Assembly (NCBI GenBank): GCA_902784615.1
Contig: CACZVN010000002.1
Span: 157,321-221,320 of the forward strand
Length of the DNA: 64,000 bases
Source of the DNA: an uncultured Prevotellaceae bacterium
Lineage (GTDB): Bacteria > Bacteroidota > Bacteroidia > Bacteroidales > Bacteroidaceae
Reading direction: 5' to 3'
Shown in pieces: positions 1 to 7,505 of the stretch. Each line of letters opens with the position of its first letter. Within the stretch, counting starts at the first letter, position 1. The notes under the pieces are model-generated. The model was not told the origin of the DNA. It searched no databases and worked only from the letters and a program-made list of their open reading frames with translations. A program made the position numbers and the translations under genes.

Positions 1-258
1 GGCTTCTGATGACGGTTTCAGCCTAATCTCGTAGGGAATGTCTAGTTCCTTCATGATGAGTCGAATCAGTTCGACGTTGAAGCCGTCGGGGTCGCCGTTG
101 TCGTTCAGAAACGAATAAGGCCAGAGGTCCCATACGTCTTCATATATCAGCGGATTGTTCACTGAGAAGACCCGTGTGGTGTCCGATTGGGCAAATGCTA
201 CTACCAATGAGAGATATACAGAGAGCAGTAGCATCATTCCTCTCTTGAACCATGACAT
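1..258 (-). CDS. Periplasmic solute-binding (SBP_bac_3-like) protein, N-terminal part only
   Basis: Eighty-six codons are visible, running off the window edge. The protein starts MSWFKRGMMLLLSVYLSLVV and has a signal peptide probably cut after the AFAQ at about residue 24. The next residues (NNPLIYEDVWDLWPYSF, then NGDPDGFNVELIRLIMKELD) match the start of family-3 solute-binding domains, where a 'G-F-x-V-E/D-L' stretch follows an aromatic strand. In Bacteroidetes such domains often form the periplasmic sensor of a larger histidine kinase, so this may be a sensor and not a transporter subunit; the missing C-terminus would decide. The ATG at 258 is chosen over the one at 253 because only it is in the open frame. 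A -7 like box (TATCTTTG) lies at 319-326 on the minus strand. Confidence 0.75.
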   Translation of the reverse strand, partial: MSWFKRGMMLLLSVYLSLVVAFAQSDTTRVFSVNNPLIYEDVWDLWPYSFLNDNGDPDGFNVELIRLIMKELDIPYEIRLKPSSEA

Positions 259-479
259 TTTATCGCATGTGGTTTTATGCATATCGTACATCTGTTTGAA
301 AAAACACCTAATTTGCTGCAAAGATAATAAAAATCCTGCAAAAGACATCCGCTAATCACATTAAAAATTTGATAAGATCCTGTTTTTCCCCATTTTTTCT
401 TAATTCTATGTGGGGGTTCAGGTCATAGTGGCAGTGATATTTTTTAATTAAACATTTATGGCTGGGGATCTTTAGGTCG

Positions 480-517
480 TTCAGATATCTCCTTTCCCCC
501 TATAGGAGATATCTGAA
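480..517. repeat. Perfect 14-bp inverted repeat
   Basis: The left arm 480-493 (TTCAGATATCTCCT) and right arm 504-517 are exact reverse complements around a 10-base loop. Neither side is followed by a T-run, so it is not a standard terminator. It stands three bases before the open frame of the orphan coding fragment at 521-679. It could be a recombination scar, an operator or a processed RNA hairpin. Confidence 0.7.
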
Positions 518-520
518 TGA

Positions 521-679
521 GTCGTGGAAGGTATCGACGGCACCATTAAAGTAATGATGGATCGTCCCTGGACTTCTCAGGGTGGCAAGAAGATTGGCGA
601 AGCCAAACTGACTGCTGACATGGCGCAAGCAGGCCCTGGACAAGATCTGATTATCATCTACGCTTTAACAAATTCATAG
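521..679 (+). pseudogene. Orphan C-terminal coding fragment
   Basis: The plus strand is open for 52 codons from just after a TGA at 518 to TAG at 677-679. The translation begins VVEGIDGTIKVMMDRPW and ends in LIIIYALTNS. Codon choice and the residue mix look like real protein and not random sequence. No convincing start or upstream part exists: the frame is closed by the stop beside the inverted repeat, with a GTG at 524 as the only early start. It overlaps the end of the convergent gene at 658 by 22 bases. The likeliest reading is the 3' remnant of a deleted larger gene, family not recognised. A free 51-residue peptide cannot be excluded. Confidence 0.45.
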
Positions 680-1221
680 TTAACGCCCGATTTCTTGCCA
701 CAGACGTAGGCAATAGGTGGACGATTGCCCTGAATCAGGTTGTCAAGATACAAGGGCTCCCCTTCTACGACGAGGCTGCATTCGAAGGTATCACCCTCAT
801 GCAGCCTCGTATTCTTAGAGGCTGTCACAACAAATCGCAGTTCACCCAGGTATTCTATGTCGCATACCCTTTCAGGCTGCCACGTCAGGCAAAGACGATC
901 CCCTGGCACCAGGCCATTAGACACGCTGAGTCGTCTGCTTAAGATGGGACTGCTCTGTTGCTCTTTTGGCAGCATGGCATTCCGCTCGTATTCCTCCCAG
1001 TCTGAATAGCCAAGAAATCGGGTCATTACGTCAAGAGTGTTTCGTCGAGGCTCAACTTTTTCATCTACATACCCCCAGATTCTCATCAGCGTTGTGCGGC
1101 TGATAAGGATGTGCAATCTGGCATAGACTCGTTCACGTAGGAATTCAAAATCCTTAGGTGTCTGTATGGGCTTGCCTAAGGCTGTCTCAATGTCATGGCG
1201 TAAATTGTGAATCGTACTCAT
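658..1221 (-). CDS. Bacteroidetes HTH-like protein overlapping a Ser/Thr kinase gene
   Basis: 187 residues. The first 80 contain a compact helical segment (about 35-75) with the pattern ISRTTLMRIWGY, then PRRNTLDVMTRFLGYSDWEEY, recurrent in Bacteroidetes proteins and resembling a small helix-turn-helix unit. The last 85 residues form a beta-rich module (GDRLCLTWQPERVCDIEYLG, GDTFECSLVVEGEPLYLDNL). I know both parts only as conserved, uncharacterised Bacteroidetes modules. The start overlaps the kinase gene's end by 29 bases, so the two are translationally coupled. A role as regulator or substrate in kinase signalling is inference from that coupling. The 3' end overlaps the orphan fragment at 521-679. 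Confidence 0.8.
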   Translation of the reverse strand: MSTIHNLRHDIETALGKPIQTPKDFEFLRERVYARLHILISRTTLMRIWGYVDEKVEPRRNTLDVMTRFLGYSDWEEYERNAMLPKEQQSSPILSRRLSVSNGLVPGDRLCLTWQPERVCDIEYLGELRFVVTASKNTRLHEGDTFECSLVVEGEPLYLDNLIQGNRPPIAYVCGKKSGVNYEFVKA

Positions 1222-2452
1222 CTTTCAGTTGTTTGAATTTCCTTCCCCACTTTTCTGTGATAATGCCTGTCTCATTATACAAGGCATTTCCTATCTCCGA
1301 TATCTCCTCAGGGCTATAGTCCCCCTTCAATGTCTGGATATATTCTTCCACCCATGAATTGCTCGTCCCGATAATGGTTCCAAAGTCCTGTCGCAGATAT
1401 AGCACACTCGTCAGAGTATCCATGTGCTCGTTCATGTCTGTCTGGGCGACACGCTCACTAATGAATTGTTTTCCTCTCTTGATGGCATCCGTCACCCTTC
1501 GTCGATCCGATGGCTGAGACTGAATCTCTACGGCCTTATCCACTATTGCTGTGCTGTCATGTTGATACTCTTTCACCTCCTCTGCCTTTATCGCCTCTTG
1601 CTTCATTGTTGTGGCTTCCCCAACAGACCTCGTGGCCAATCCTTTCGCCAGTAAAGTCCCCACCATCAAGACTATCAGACAGCAGCCGATAATCCAAGCC
1701 ATCTTTCTGCCCATTTCAATACGTGCTATGCCGTCGAGCAGATCTTTCGTGTTCTGATATCGCCGTTCTATGGGTGCCATACACCTTTTTATAATAATAT
1801 GGTATAGGATACCGAGATCCATTTGCTGCATGATAACCCCCAGGCTGTAGATGTCGTTGCGCACATCAGCTTTGGACGTCTGTTTCTGTTCTGGCGACAT
1901 ATATTGTGGCGTACCGGCAGGCTGCTTCAGCACCGAGTAACTATCTGTATCGGCCAGTCCGAAGTCGATCAGCTTCACATTTTCCCCATTATGCGTAATG
2001 ATAATGTTCTCAGGCTTTAAGTCTCGATGTACAACACCCTTGGCATGTATATAGCCCACGGCGTCAATGAGTTCACGAAGTATCCTCTTCCTGTCCTGTC
2101 TGTTCTTATGACTCTTCAGCCACTCCTTCAAGGTGCAACCGTCAACATATTCCATCACGATGCATTCGCCCAGAGGCTCAACAGTCTCCAGACCAGTCAC
2201 AGAAACCACAGCAGGATGTTGCAGTTCCATCAGTAGTTCGAGCTCCTTGCGCAGTCGCTGCTGATAGGCAGTTTTGCTTGCTACCTCCTTACTAAGTCCT
2301 TTCAGCAGCCACCACCGTCCATAGCGTTTAGCCTTGGCCACAACGTTCACTTCCGAAGTGTGCAGTATCTCCACATCGGTAAACACCTTTTCGATTCCCT
2401 CAAACGAATCCGTGATATAACCAGAAGCCGAACTATCGTTATCGCTCATCAT
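1193..2452 (-). CDS. Membrane-anchored eukaryotic-like serine/threonine protein kinase
   Basis: 419 residues from the ATG at 2452; a TTG nine bases upstream is less likely. The kinase domain spans about 20-240: ATP-binding Lys in RWWLLKGL (near 51), alpha-C Glu in RKELELL, catalytic loop VVHRDLKPENIII (near 141), metal-binding KLIDFGLAD (near 162), and GTPQYMSPEQ in the activation segment. All catalytic residues are present. The glycine-rich loop is not obvious and the C-lobe is short. One membrane helix (MAWIIGCCLIVLMVGTLL, about 251-269) is followed by a roughly 150-residue helical domain expected outside the membrane, a Pkn-like layout. The gene starts 11 bases after the AAA_14 gene ends and overlaps the next gene by 29 bases, so the three probably form one operon from the promoter at 3782-3813. 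Confidence 0.9.
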   Translation of the reverse strand: MMSDNDSSASGYITDSFEGIEKVFTDVEILHTSEVNVVAKAKRYGRWWLLKGLSKEVASKTAYQQRLRKELELLMELQHPAVVSVTGLETVEPLGECIVMEYVDGCTLKEWLKSHKNRQDRKRILRELIDAVGYIHAKGVVHRDLKPENIIITHNGENVKLIDFGLADTDSYSVLKQPAGTPQYMSPEQKQTSKADVRNDIYSLGVIMQQMDLGILYHIIIKRCMAPIERRYQNTKDLLDGIARIEMGRKMAWIIGCCLIVLMVGTLLAKGLATRSVGEATTMKQEAIKAEEVKEYQHDSTAIVDKAVEIQSQPSDRRRVTDAIKRGKQFISERVAQTDMNEHMDTLTSVLYLRQDFGTIIGTSNSWVEEYIQTLKGDYSPEEISEIGNALYNETGIITEKWGRKFKQLKDEYDSQFTP

Positions 2453-2463
2453 GCTGAACAAAA

Positions 2464-3756
2464 TTAATCCTTGAAACAGGCTAAAGGTATTATCTTTACA
2501 CCGTCGGGGCGGGTATAGGCCATCTTGCCACCTGTCACCACAATCATCAGGTCAGGTTCGCGCAATGGCACTTGCTTCTCTTTTTGATTATATTCGTGGA
2601 TAAGGCGTTTTAATTCCAAAAGATGCGAGGCTCCATCTTCAATCTCTCTGCTACCAAGCTTACACTCAATAAGTGCATAGCGTCCATCGCCAAGATGTAG
2701 TACAAGGTCTGACTCCAACCCGTAACGATCCCTGTAGTGTCCCAGATGTGGCTCGAAATCAAGTGTATAAGATTTGAAATCACGAATGCACATCTGTTCA
2801 AAGAAAAAACCAAAGGTCTTCAACTGATTCAGTAGAACCTCAGGAGTAAGACCCAGTGCGGCCACAGCAATTGATGGGTCAACAAATGCACGTTTTGGCC
2901 CAGTTCGAATAGCTGTCTTGCTACGGATTGCAGGACACCAGGCATCGAGGTCGCATATTACAAAGAGTTTTCGTAATGCCCCCACATAGTCGTCAAATGT
3001 TGGCTCTGAACATGAAATCTCGCCAGAAGCAGCAACATCCTCTATCAACGTAGTCTTCTTAGATAACGTGGAAATGTTTCTGGCGTATGCATGCAGAATC
3101 ATACGGGCAAGTAACTCATCGCGTGAAACAACATCAACACGGCTAATATCCTCAGAACATACTGTCTTCACGTAATTACGTGCTACAAGAAGTTTTGCCT
3201 TATCACTCTTGATGTTGGCTGTTGCTGGCCAACCACCACGACATGCGCAGAAAACCAATTCTTCAACAGACAAGTCTGACTCAATGCCGTCGATATCTAA
3301 GTCGGGATTATCAAACAGGTCTATCAGAGAAATTTTTCCATTTGACTCGCCTGACTCCCATAGACTCATGGGAAGCATTTCCAACTTGGAGATACGGCCA
3401 GTGCCTGAATGATGTATCTTTTTCTTGTCAACAGCATTTGATCCCGTCAGGATGAATTGACCTGTAACAGATCGGTTGTCAACCATCGTCCTAACAGCAT
3501 CCCATAGAACAGGAGCATCTTGCCATTCGTCGATCAGGCGTGGTGTATCACCCCTTAACAGAAGTGACGGTTTCGTAGCTGCTGTTGCAAGATACTCGTC
3601 ACGCATATCTGGGTCTTGCAACTTGATAACACTCTTAGCCACCTGTTCGGCTGTGGTCGTTTTTCCGCACCATTTTGGACCTTCTATCAATACCGCCCCA
3701 AAAGCTTCGAGGCGCTCTTTAAGAACGGTATCTGCTGTTCGCTTTAGATATCCCAT
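2464..3756 (-). CDS. AAA_14/DUF4143 family ATPase
   Basis: 430 residues. Walker A is GPKWCGKTT (26-34) and Walker B-like RLIDEWQDAP lies near 73-82. ILTGSNA (sensor-1 type) follows at about 100. The C-terminal half matches the DUF4143 region, ending in YRDRYGLESDLVLHLGDGRY then ALIECKLG. That D...E-x-K arrangement resembles a PD-(D/E)XK fold, as noted for this family. These ATPases are widespread, multi-copy and of unknown function; links to mobile elements or toxin-like behaviour are proposals only. It has its own textbook promoter at 3782-3813 and leads the apparent three-gene operon with the kinase. Confidence 0.88.
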   Translation of the reverse strand: MGYLKRTADTVLKERLEAFGAVLIEGPKWCGKTTTAEQVAKSVIKLQDPDMRDEYLATAATKPSLLLRGDTPRLIDEWQDAPVLWDAVRTMVDNRSVTGQFILTGSNAVDKKKIHHSGTGRISKLEMLPMSLWESGESNGKISLIDLFDNPDLDIDGIESDLSVEELVFCACRGGWPATANIKSDKAKLLVARNYVKTVCSEDISRVDVVSRDELLARMILHAYARNISTLSKKTTLIEDVAASGEISCSEPTFDDYVGALRKLFVICDLDAWCPAIRSKTAIRTGPKRAFVDPSIAVAALGLTPEVLLNQLKTFGFFFEQMCIRDFKSYTLDFEPHLGHYRDRYGLESDLVLHLGDGRYALIECKLGSREIEDGASHLLELKRLIHEYNQKEKQVPLREPDLMIVVTGGKMAYTRPDGVKIIPLACFKD

Positions 3757-3781
3757 ATTAAATTAGATTTTTCTTTGGGTG

Positions 3782-3813
3782 CAAAATTACAATAAATAAA
3801 CGAAATCACCAAA
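3782..3813 (-). promoter_or_regulatory. Bacteroidetes promoter of the AAA_14/kinase operon
   Basis: On the minus strand TTTG (3813-3810), 20 bases, then TAATTTTG (3789-3782). This matches the consensus TTTG-N19-21-TAnnTTTG and lies 25 bases before the ATG at 3756. Confidence 0.8.
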
Positions 3814-3822
3814 CTGTTTTGG

Positions 3823-3893
3823 TTTTTTGTGGCATTTTACTTCGGATTTTTGTGGTATTCTGTTTTTGCTTTTTGTGGTATATTGCTTTTGCT
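3823..3893. repeat. Three direct repeats with 23-bp period
   Basis: The core TTTTTGTGG(T/C)AT recurs with its GTGG at 3829, 3852 and 3875, exactly 23 bp apart. The copies lie just upstream of the -33 box of the AAA_14 promoter. The intergenic region 3757-4331 also holds the promoter at 3999-4030 and the folded RNA at 4037-4264; I see nothing else in it. Confidence 0.6.
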
Positions 3894-3998
3894 TCCATGC
3901 AATATACATATAAATCCCGAAAAGGAATGAAATGGAACAATTTTAAATGCACGAAAACCACTAATTTTGCCCTAAAAATAAAAAATTCAGCTCACAAT

Positions 3999-4030
3999 GT
4001 TGCAACTTTCAAAATTATTTCCTATCTTTG
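3999..4030 (+). promoter_or_regulatory. Promoter of the structured RNA
   Basis: A GTTG (3999-4002) and TATCTTTG (4023-4030) are separated by 20 bases. The -7 box is perfect and the -33 box differs from TTTG by one base. Transcription should start near 4037, directly before the folded RNA. Confidence 0.7.
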
Positions 4031-4036
4031 TCCCGT

Positions 4037-4264
4037 GGTTCAGTTATGATCCACGACATCGAGGAGAGCGATTAAGCTTTGACCCGCAAGAGAATCTGGA
4101 AAATTCAATGTGTACGGGTGAGAAGTCTGAAAGCTGCTTCTCCTGCAGTAGCATATATACTGCTTTTCCCTTCATGGGATCAGCTCGCATATATATCTGC
4201 AGGTGTGAGCTGATTTTCATTCTGACGTACACAGGTATTCCAGAACCTTCTTGCTAAGGATGTC
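4037..4264 (+). ncRNA. Strongly structured RNA, possibly 6S-like or a leader
   Basis: Nested complementary segments form a long rod: GACATC 4055-4060 with 4259-4264, GCAAG 4086-4090 with 4250-4254, TCTGGAA 4095-4101 with 4238-4244, and TGTGTACG 4109-4116 with 4226-4233. Three hairpins sit inside: GAGAAG 4120-4125/4137-4142, GCAGTA 4145-4150/4158-4163, and ATCAGCTC 4179-4186/4207-4214. No good reading frame exists here. It has its own promoter and sits 68 bases before the TerB-like gene, with no clear terminator between, so it could be a free RNA (a closed rod with an open centre recalls 6S RNA or the Rfam Bacteroidales-1 family) or a cis-acting leader. It is not tmRNA, RNase P or SRP RNA by signature. 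The 3' end is uncertain. Confidence 0.6.
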
Positions 4265-4331
4265 AAGAAGGCTCACACTCTTTGTGTATTGTGCGAAGAT
4301 GTATTATTATCAATAACTTAAAATTAGAACA

Positions 4332-5333
4332 ATGGGACTATTTGACAAACTAAAACAGCAAGCTTTGCAGCAAGTTGCAAACCTGCAATCACAGCTGGCA
4401 GGAACAGATGCTAGTGATGAGATTGATGAAACCCCAGTAGATGTATCTGAACCAACAAACGTACAGGCGCCACCTCCTCCTATACCCGCAACGCCTGTTC
4501 CCCCAGCACCAGTAGAGGCTCAGTCCGTGAATAATTCACAACCTCAGACCATTGTTCAGCCTTCTGCCCCTCAGCAGAATGAAAACAATGATGGTATCTA
4601 TGGCAATTATTTGGAGCATCTTATTGATATGGCGTTAGCAGATGGTGAGTTGACTGAAAAAGAAAAGCAGATACTTTTTAAGAAAGCAGAAGCCCACGGC
4701 ATTGATCTCGATGAATTTGAGATGGTACTTGATGCTCGTCTATTCGAAAAGCAGAAAGCCCTTCAAGCTGAAAACGTATCTGCGCATGCCTCTGCACCAA
4801 AATCGGATAAATATGGTGATGTGAGAAAATGTCCTTCATGTGGCGCTATTGTTGAATCATATACAACTCGTTGCCCAGATTGTGATTATGAATTCCACAA
4901 TGTTGAATCGAATGCAAGTGTCCAAACACTGATGAGAATGCTTATGGCTGTTGATGATAAAAGCCCTAGTGAAGTTAATATAAATAGTTCATTTGATGTT
5001 GCTAAAGCCGCTATATCGCAGATGTATGGTTTTGGTCCTGACAGAGGTCCTCTCAAAAAGAAAAAGACAATTATTAATAACTTCCCAATTCCTACCACAA
5101 AGGAAGATATCATAGAATTCCTCACACTGGCTGTACCACAGGCAAAGACTAAGGGGAACTTCTTTACACGTAACCATCCGAACTTCCCAGACATTAAAGA
5201 TCATAACGACTTGGTGCCTGCGTGGAAGTCAAAGTGTGAACAGATCATTATGAAAGCCCGTTTCTCGATGCAGTCAGACCCCAAAACGCTGGCTCAAATT
5301 GAGGAATATGCAAAAGAATTAAATATTAAGTAG
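4332..5333 (+). CDS. TerB-like and zinc-ribbon protein
   Basis: 333 residues, soluble, no signal peptide. An amphipathic N-terminus (MGLFDKLKQQ) leads to a proline/alanine-rich linker (about 40-85). A TerB-like helical segment follows (about 88-140; LIDMALADGELTEKEKQIL is typical). Then comes a zinc ribbon with C167-x2-C170 and C181-x2-C184 (KCPSCGAIV ... CPDCDYEF), and an uncharacterised helical C-terminal domain. It is followed 21 bases later by the SPFH gene. Zinc-ribbon proteins beside SPFH proteins recall the Bacillus ydjG-ydjI pair, which belongs to a PspA-linked membrane-maintenance operon. A similar scaffold role here is inference. Confidence 0.8.
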   Translation: MGLFDKLKQQALQQVANLQSQLAGTDASDEIDETPVDVSEPTNVQAPPPPIPATPVPPAPVEAQSVNNSQPQTIVQPSAPQQNENNDGIYGNYLEHLIDMALADGELTEKEKQILFKKAEAHGIDLDEFEMVLDARLFEKQKALQAENVSAHASAPKSDKYGDVRKCPSCGAIVESYTTRCPDCDYEFHNVESNASVQTLMRMLMAVDDKSPSEVNINSSFDVAKAAISQMYGFGPDRGPLKKKKTIINNFPIPTTKEDIIEFLTLAVPQAKTKGNFFTRNHPNFPDIKDHNDLVPAWKSKCEQIIMKARFSMQSDPKTLAQIEEYAKELNIK

Positions 5334-5354
5334 TCATCTTTTATCTGTAATAGT

Positions 5355-6719
5355 ATGGGTTTATTTGGAAAAGGGAAAAGTGGCGGAATGATGAATGTCA
5401 TCCGTTGCGATGAAGAAGAATATATGGTGTGGAAATGGCGACCTGAAGGACAGGAAGTCAACTCTACGTCTCGTGAGAACAGCATCCGCTACGGTAGCAG
5501 CCTCCGTGTGAAGGACGGTGAAGTCGCGGTATTCGTATATAAGCAATCTAATGGTGCTGTTCAAGACTTTGTTGAGGGTCCGTATGACGATACTATTAAA
5601 ACGGCCAATTTCCCAGTACTGAGTAGTATTGTCGGGCTTGCTTTTGGTGGTGAGTCACCTTTCCAGGCGGAAGTCTATTTTATTAATTTGGCAGGCAATA
5701 ACCAGTTGCGTTTTGCAGTACCATATTTTGATGTTTTTGATCCGCGATTGCCCGATCATGGTGTTCCAATGTCAGTAAGAGGAACGATTACGTTCAACAT
5801 CTCAGACTATAAGGGCTTTATCAAATTAAATCGTCTCATTAATTTTGATCACGAGCAATTCTTGAAACAGATAAAGGCAGCCTTATCCAAATATGTCAAG
5901 GGTATTGTCATGAATGTCCCTCAGGAAATGGGTATTCCTGTCGTTCAGATGGAGCGGCAGATTCTTAACATTAACAATAAGGTGGAAGAGTATTTGAAGC
6001 CTCGTTTGGAAAATGATTTTGGTGTAAATATGAAGGGATTGGATATCTCTGCTTTAGAAATAGACAAGGAGAGCCCATACTATGGGGAATTACGTCAACT
6101 GACGGCTGGAAATACAGCCCGGACCATGAACGCCCAGACTGACGTAAATATCCAGAACCTGAAAGATACCCAGCGCATTAATGCAGAGAATATGGAAGAA
6201 ACCCTTCGTATTCAGCGCGAGGAGGCTCAGCGTGCACAGCGTTTGCAGACAGAGACAAACTTTATGGGAGCCCATTCGCTGGATCAGCAGACAGAGGTGC
6301 TCAAAACAGGTGCACAGAGTCTTGGCCAGATGGGATCTATGGAAATGGGCTCTCATGGCGGTGGAGGTATGAACCCCGCTGGTATGATGACAGGTATGAT
6401 GATGGGAGGAGCGATGGGTCAGCAGATAGCAGGCATGATGAACAACATGGGGCAGAATATGCAGCAAGCTATGAATACCCCTCCGCCTATGCCAAACGTT
6501 CAGTATCATGTTTCTGTCAATGGCGCTCAGGCTGGTCCATTTAATATGCAGCAACTTGCACAAATGGCTCAGAGCGGACAGTTGACGAAACAATCTTATG
6601 TTTGGAAACAAGGAATGGCGAATTGGGAGTTTGCAGGCAATGTGCCAGAATTGGCAAGTCTTTTTGCCCCTCCAGTTCCTGGCTCTATGCCTCCACCCCC
6701 TCCTCCACCAACAGTATAG
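5355..6719 (+). CDS. SPFH (band 7) protein with C-terminal GYF_2 domain
   Basis: 454 residues. After MGLFGKGKSGG comes an SPFH-type region (about 15-260; KDGEVAVFVYKQSNGAVQDF, then GVPMSVRGTITFNISDYKGF), resembling the 'virion core'/YdjI subgroup. A glutamine- and glutamate-rich coiled coil covers about 255-310 and a Met/Gly-rich low-complexity stretch about 325-370. The GYF_2 (DUF4339) domain follows at 379-436 (YHVSVNGAQAGPFNMQQLAQ, then YVWKQGMANWEFAG). The tail is a proline run, a possible ligand for GYF-type domains. SPFH proteins oligomerise on membranes; here the GYF_2 domain probably recruits partners. It shares the operon and the GYF_2 module with the next gene. Confidence 0.88.
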   Translation: MGLFGKGKSGGMMNVIRCDEEEYMVWKWRPEGQEVNSTSRENSIRYGSSLRVKDGEVAVFVYKQSNGAVQDFVEGPYDDTIKTANFPVLSSIVGLAFGGESPFQAEVYFINLAGNNQLRFAVPYFDVFDPRLPDHGVPMSVRGTITFNISDYKGFIKLNRLINFDHEQFLKQIKAALSKYVKGIVMNVPQEMGIPVVQMERQILNINNKVEEYLKPRLENDFGVNMKGLDISALEIDKESPYYGELRQLTAGNTARTMNAQTDVNIQNLKDTQRINAENMEETLRIQREEAQRAQRLQTETNFMGAHSLDQQTEVLKTGAQSLGQMGSMEMGSHGGGGMNPAGMMTGMMMGGAMGQQIAGMMNNMGQNMQQAMNTPPPMPNVQYHVSVNGAQAGPFNMQQLAQMAQSGQLTKQSYVWKQGMANWEFAGNVPELASLFAPPVPGSMPPPPPPPTV

Positions 6720-6727
6720 TATAAATT

Positions 6728-7084
6728 ATGTGTAGTATGGACGACAACAGTTTCTTTTCAATAGACAGACTTGTAGAGTTTGGACTTGGCATGGGTATCG
6801 CCCAACAGATGGTTGGGATGATGAACCAGTATATGCACCAGATGTATGTACCAGGTTCAATTCAAAGCATGCCTAAGCCTATGCCCAGTATCTACTATGT
6901 AGCCATTGATGGCCAACAGGTTGGCCCCCTGAACGACGGAGAACTATCACAACTGATTTCTCAAAAGCGAATCAACAAGGATACATTGGCTTGGGTTCCA
7001 GGTATGTCTGCATGGAAACCCATAGAACAAGTACCTGCCATTCTGAAAGTCGTTGCATTAACTCCTCCACCGCTTAGCTTATGA
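6728..7084 (+). CDS. Small GYF_2-domain protein
   Basis: 118 residues; ATG 6728, or 6737 as alternative. The N-terminal third is Met/Gln-rich (IAQQMVGMMNQYMHQMY), echoing the low-complexity part of the SPFH protein. Residues about 52-108 are a GYF_2 domain (YYVAIDGQQVGPLNDGELSQ, then LAWVPGMSAWKPIEQVP). The gene looks like a separated copy of the SPFH protein's C-terminus, 8 bases downstream of it, and overlaps the following membrane-protein gene by 4 bases (ATGA). Role: probably an adaptor of the SPFH assembly (inference). Confidence 0.85.
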   Translation: MCSMDDNSFFSIDRLVEFGLGMGIAQQMVGMMNQYMHQMYVPGSIQSMPKPMPSIYYVAIDGQQVGPLNDGELSQLISQKRINKDTLAWVPGMSAWKPIEQVPAILKVVALTPPPLSL

Positions 7085-7440
7085 AGATTTCAATATTTCC
7101 CACTTTATTATTAATAATAGCAACGGCGGCCATAAGCTATCTTGCTCATGATATGGCCCACACCCATTCAGATCCTAACGAGATAATTGTTGGGGTGGGC
7201 ACGGGGTTATCTATCCTGATGACGCTGGGCTGTTTACTTAGCTTGTCGTTAAAAGACAGCCGATTGAATATTAACATGAAAGCGTGGAGTAGCGTAGCAT
7301 TTGTTGTAATGGCAGTAGTAAATCTCTGTTATGCAGGTTTTGGAGTGTCCATGCCATATTATATCATTGTTATAGGTTTGCTTTTGGTTATCCATCTATG
7401 GGTCGTATATAAGTTAGTATTAGAGCAAAAGAATAAATAA
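7081..7440 (+). CDS. Four-helix small membrane protein, copy 1
   Basis: 119 residues with hydrophobic segments at about 4-20, 38-58, 70-88 and 92-112, and a charged C-terminus. The family is not recognised. Its start overlaps the stop of the GYF_2 gene (ATGA), so it is translationally coupled to it. The DNA from 7222 through the stop and a further 48 bases recurs at 9686-9956. The presence with SPFH and GYF_2 genes suggests it may be the membrane partner of that assembly. Confidence 0.75.
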   Translation: MKISIFPTLLLIIATAAISYLAHDMAHTHSDPNEIIVGVGTGLSILMTLGCLLSLSLKDSRLNINMKAWSSVAFVVMAVVNLCYAGFGVSMPYYIIVIGLLLVIHLWVVYKLVLEQKNK

Positions 7441-7489
7441 AGAAAAAGCCGAGGCGCTTTAAAGGCTGTAGGCATCAATAATTAAAAAC
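7441..7489 (+). repeat. 48-nt intergenic element, copy 1
   Basis: A 48-base stretch starting AGAAAAAGCCGAGGCGC, directly after copy 1 of the small membrane gene, recurs at 9908-9956 with a single mismatch. It is better conserved than the coding part of the duplication and in both places precedes a signal-peptide gene by 15 or fewer bases. Confidence 0.7.
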
Positions 7490-7505
7490 ATATTATTAGG
7501 GAATT

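Noticed and set aside
480-517. Inverted repeat as terminator
   Set aside because: No T-run follows on either strand and the arms are AT-rich.
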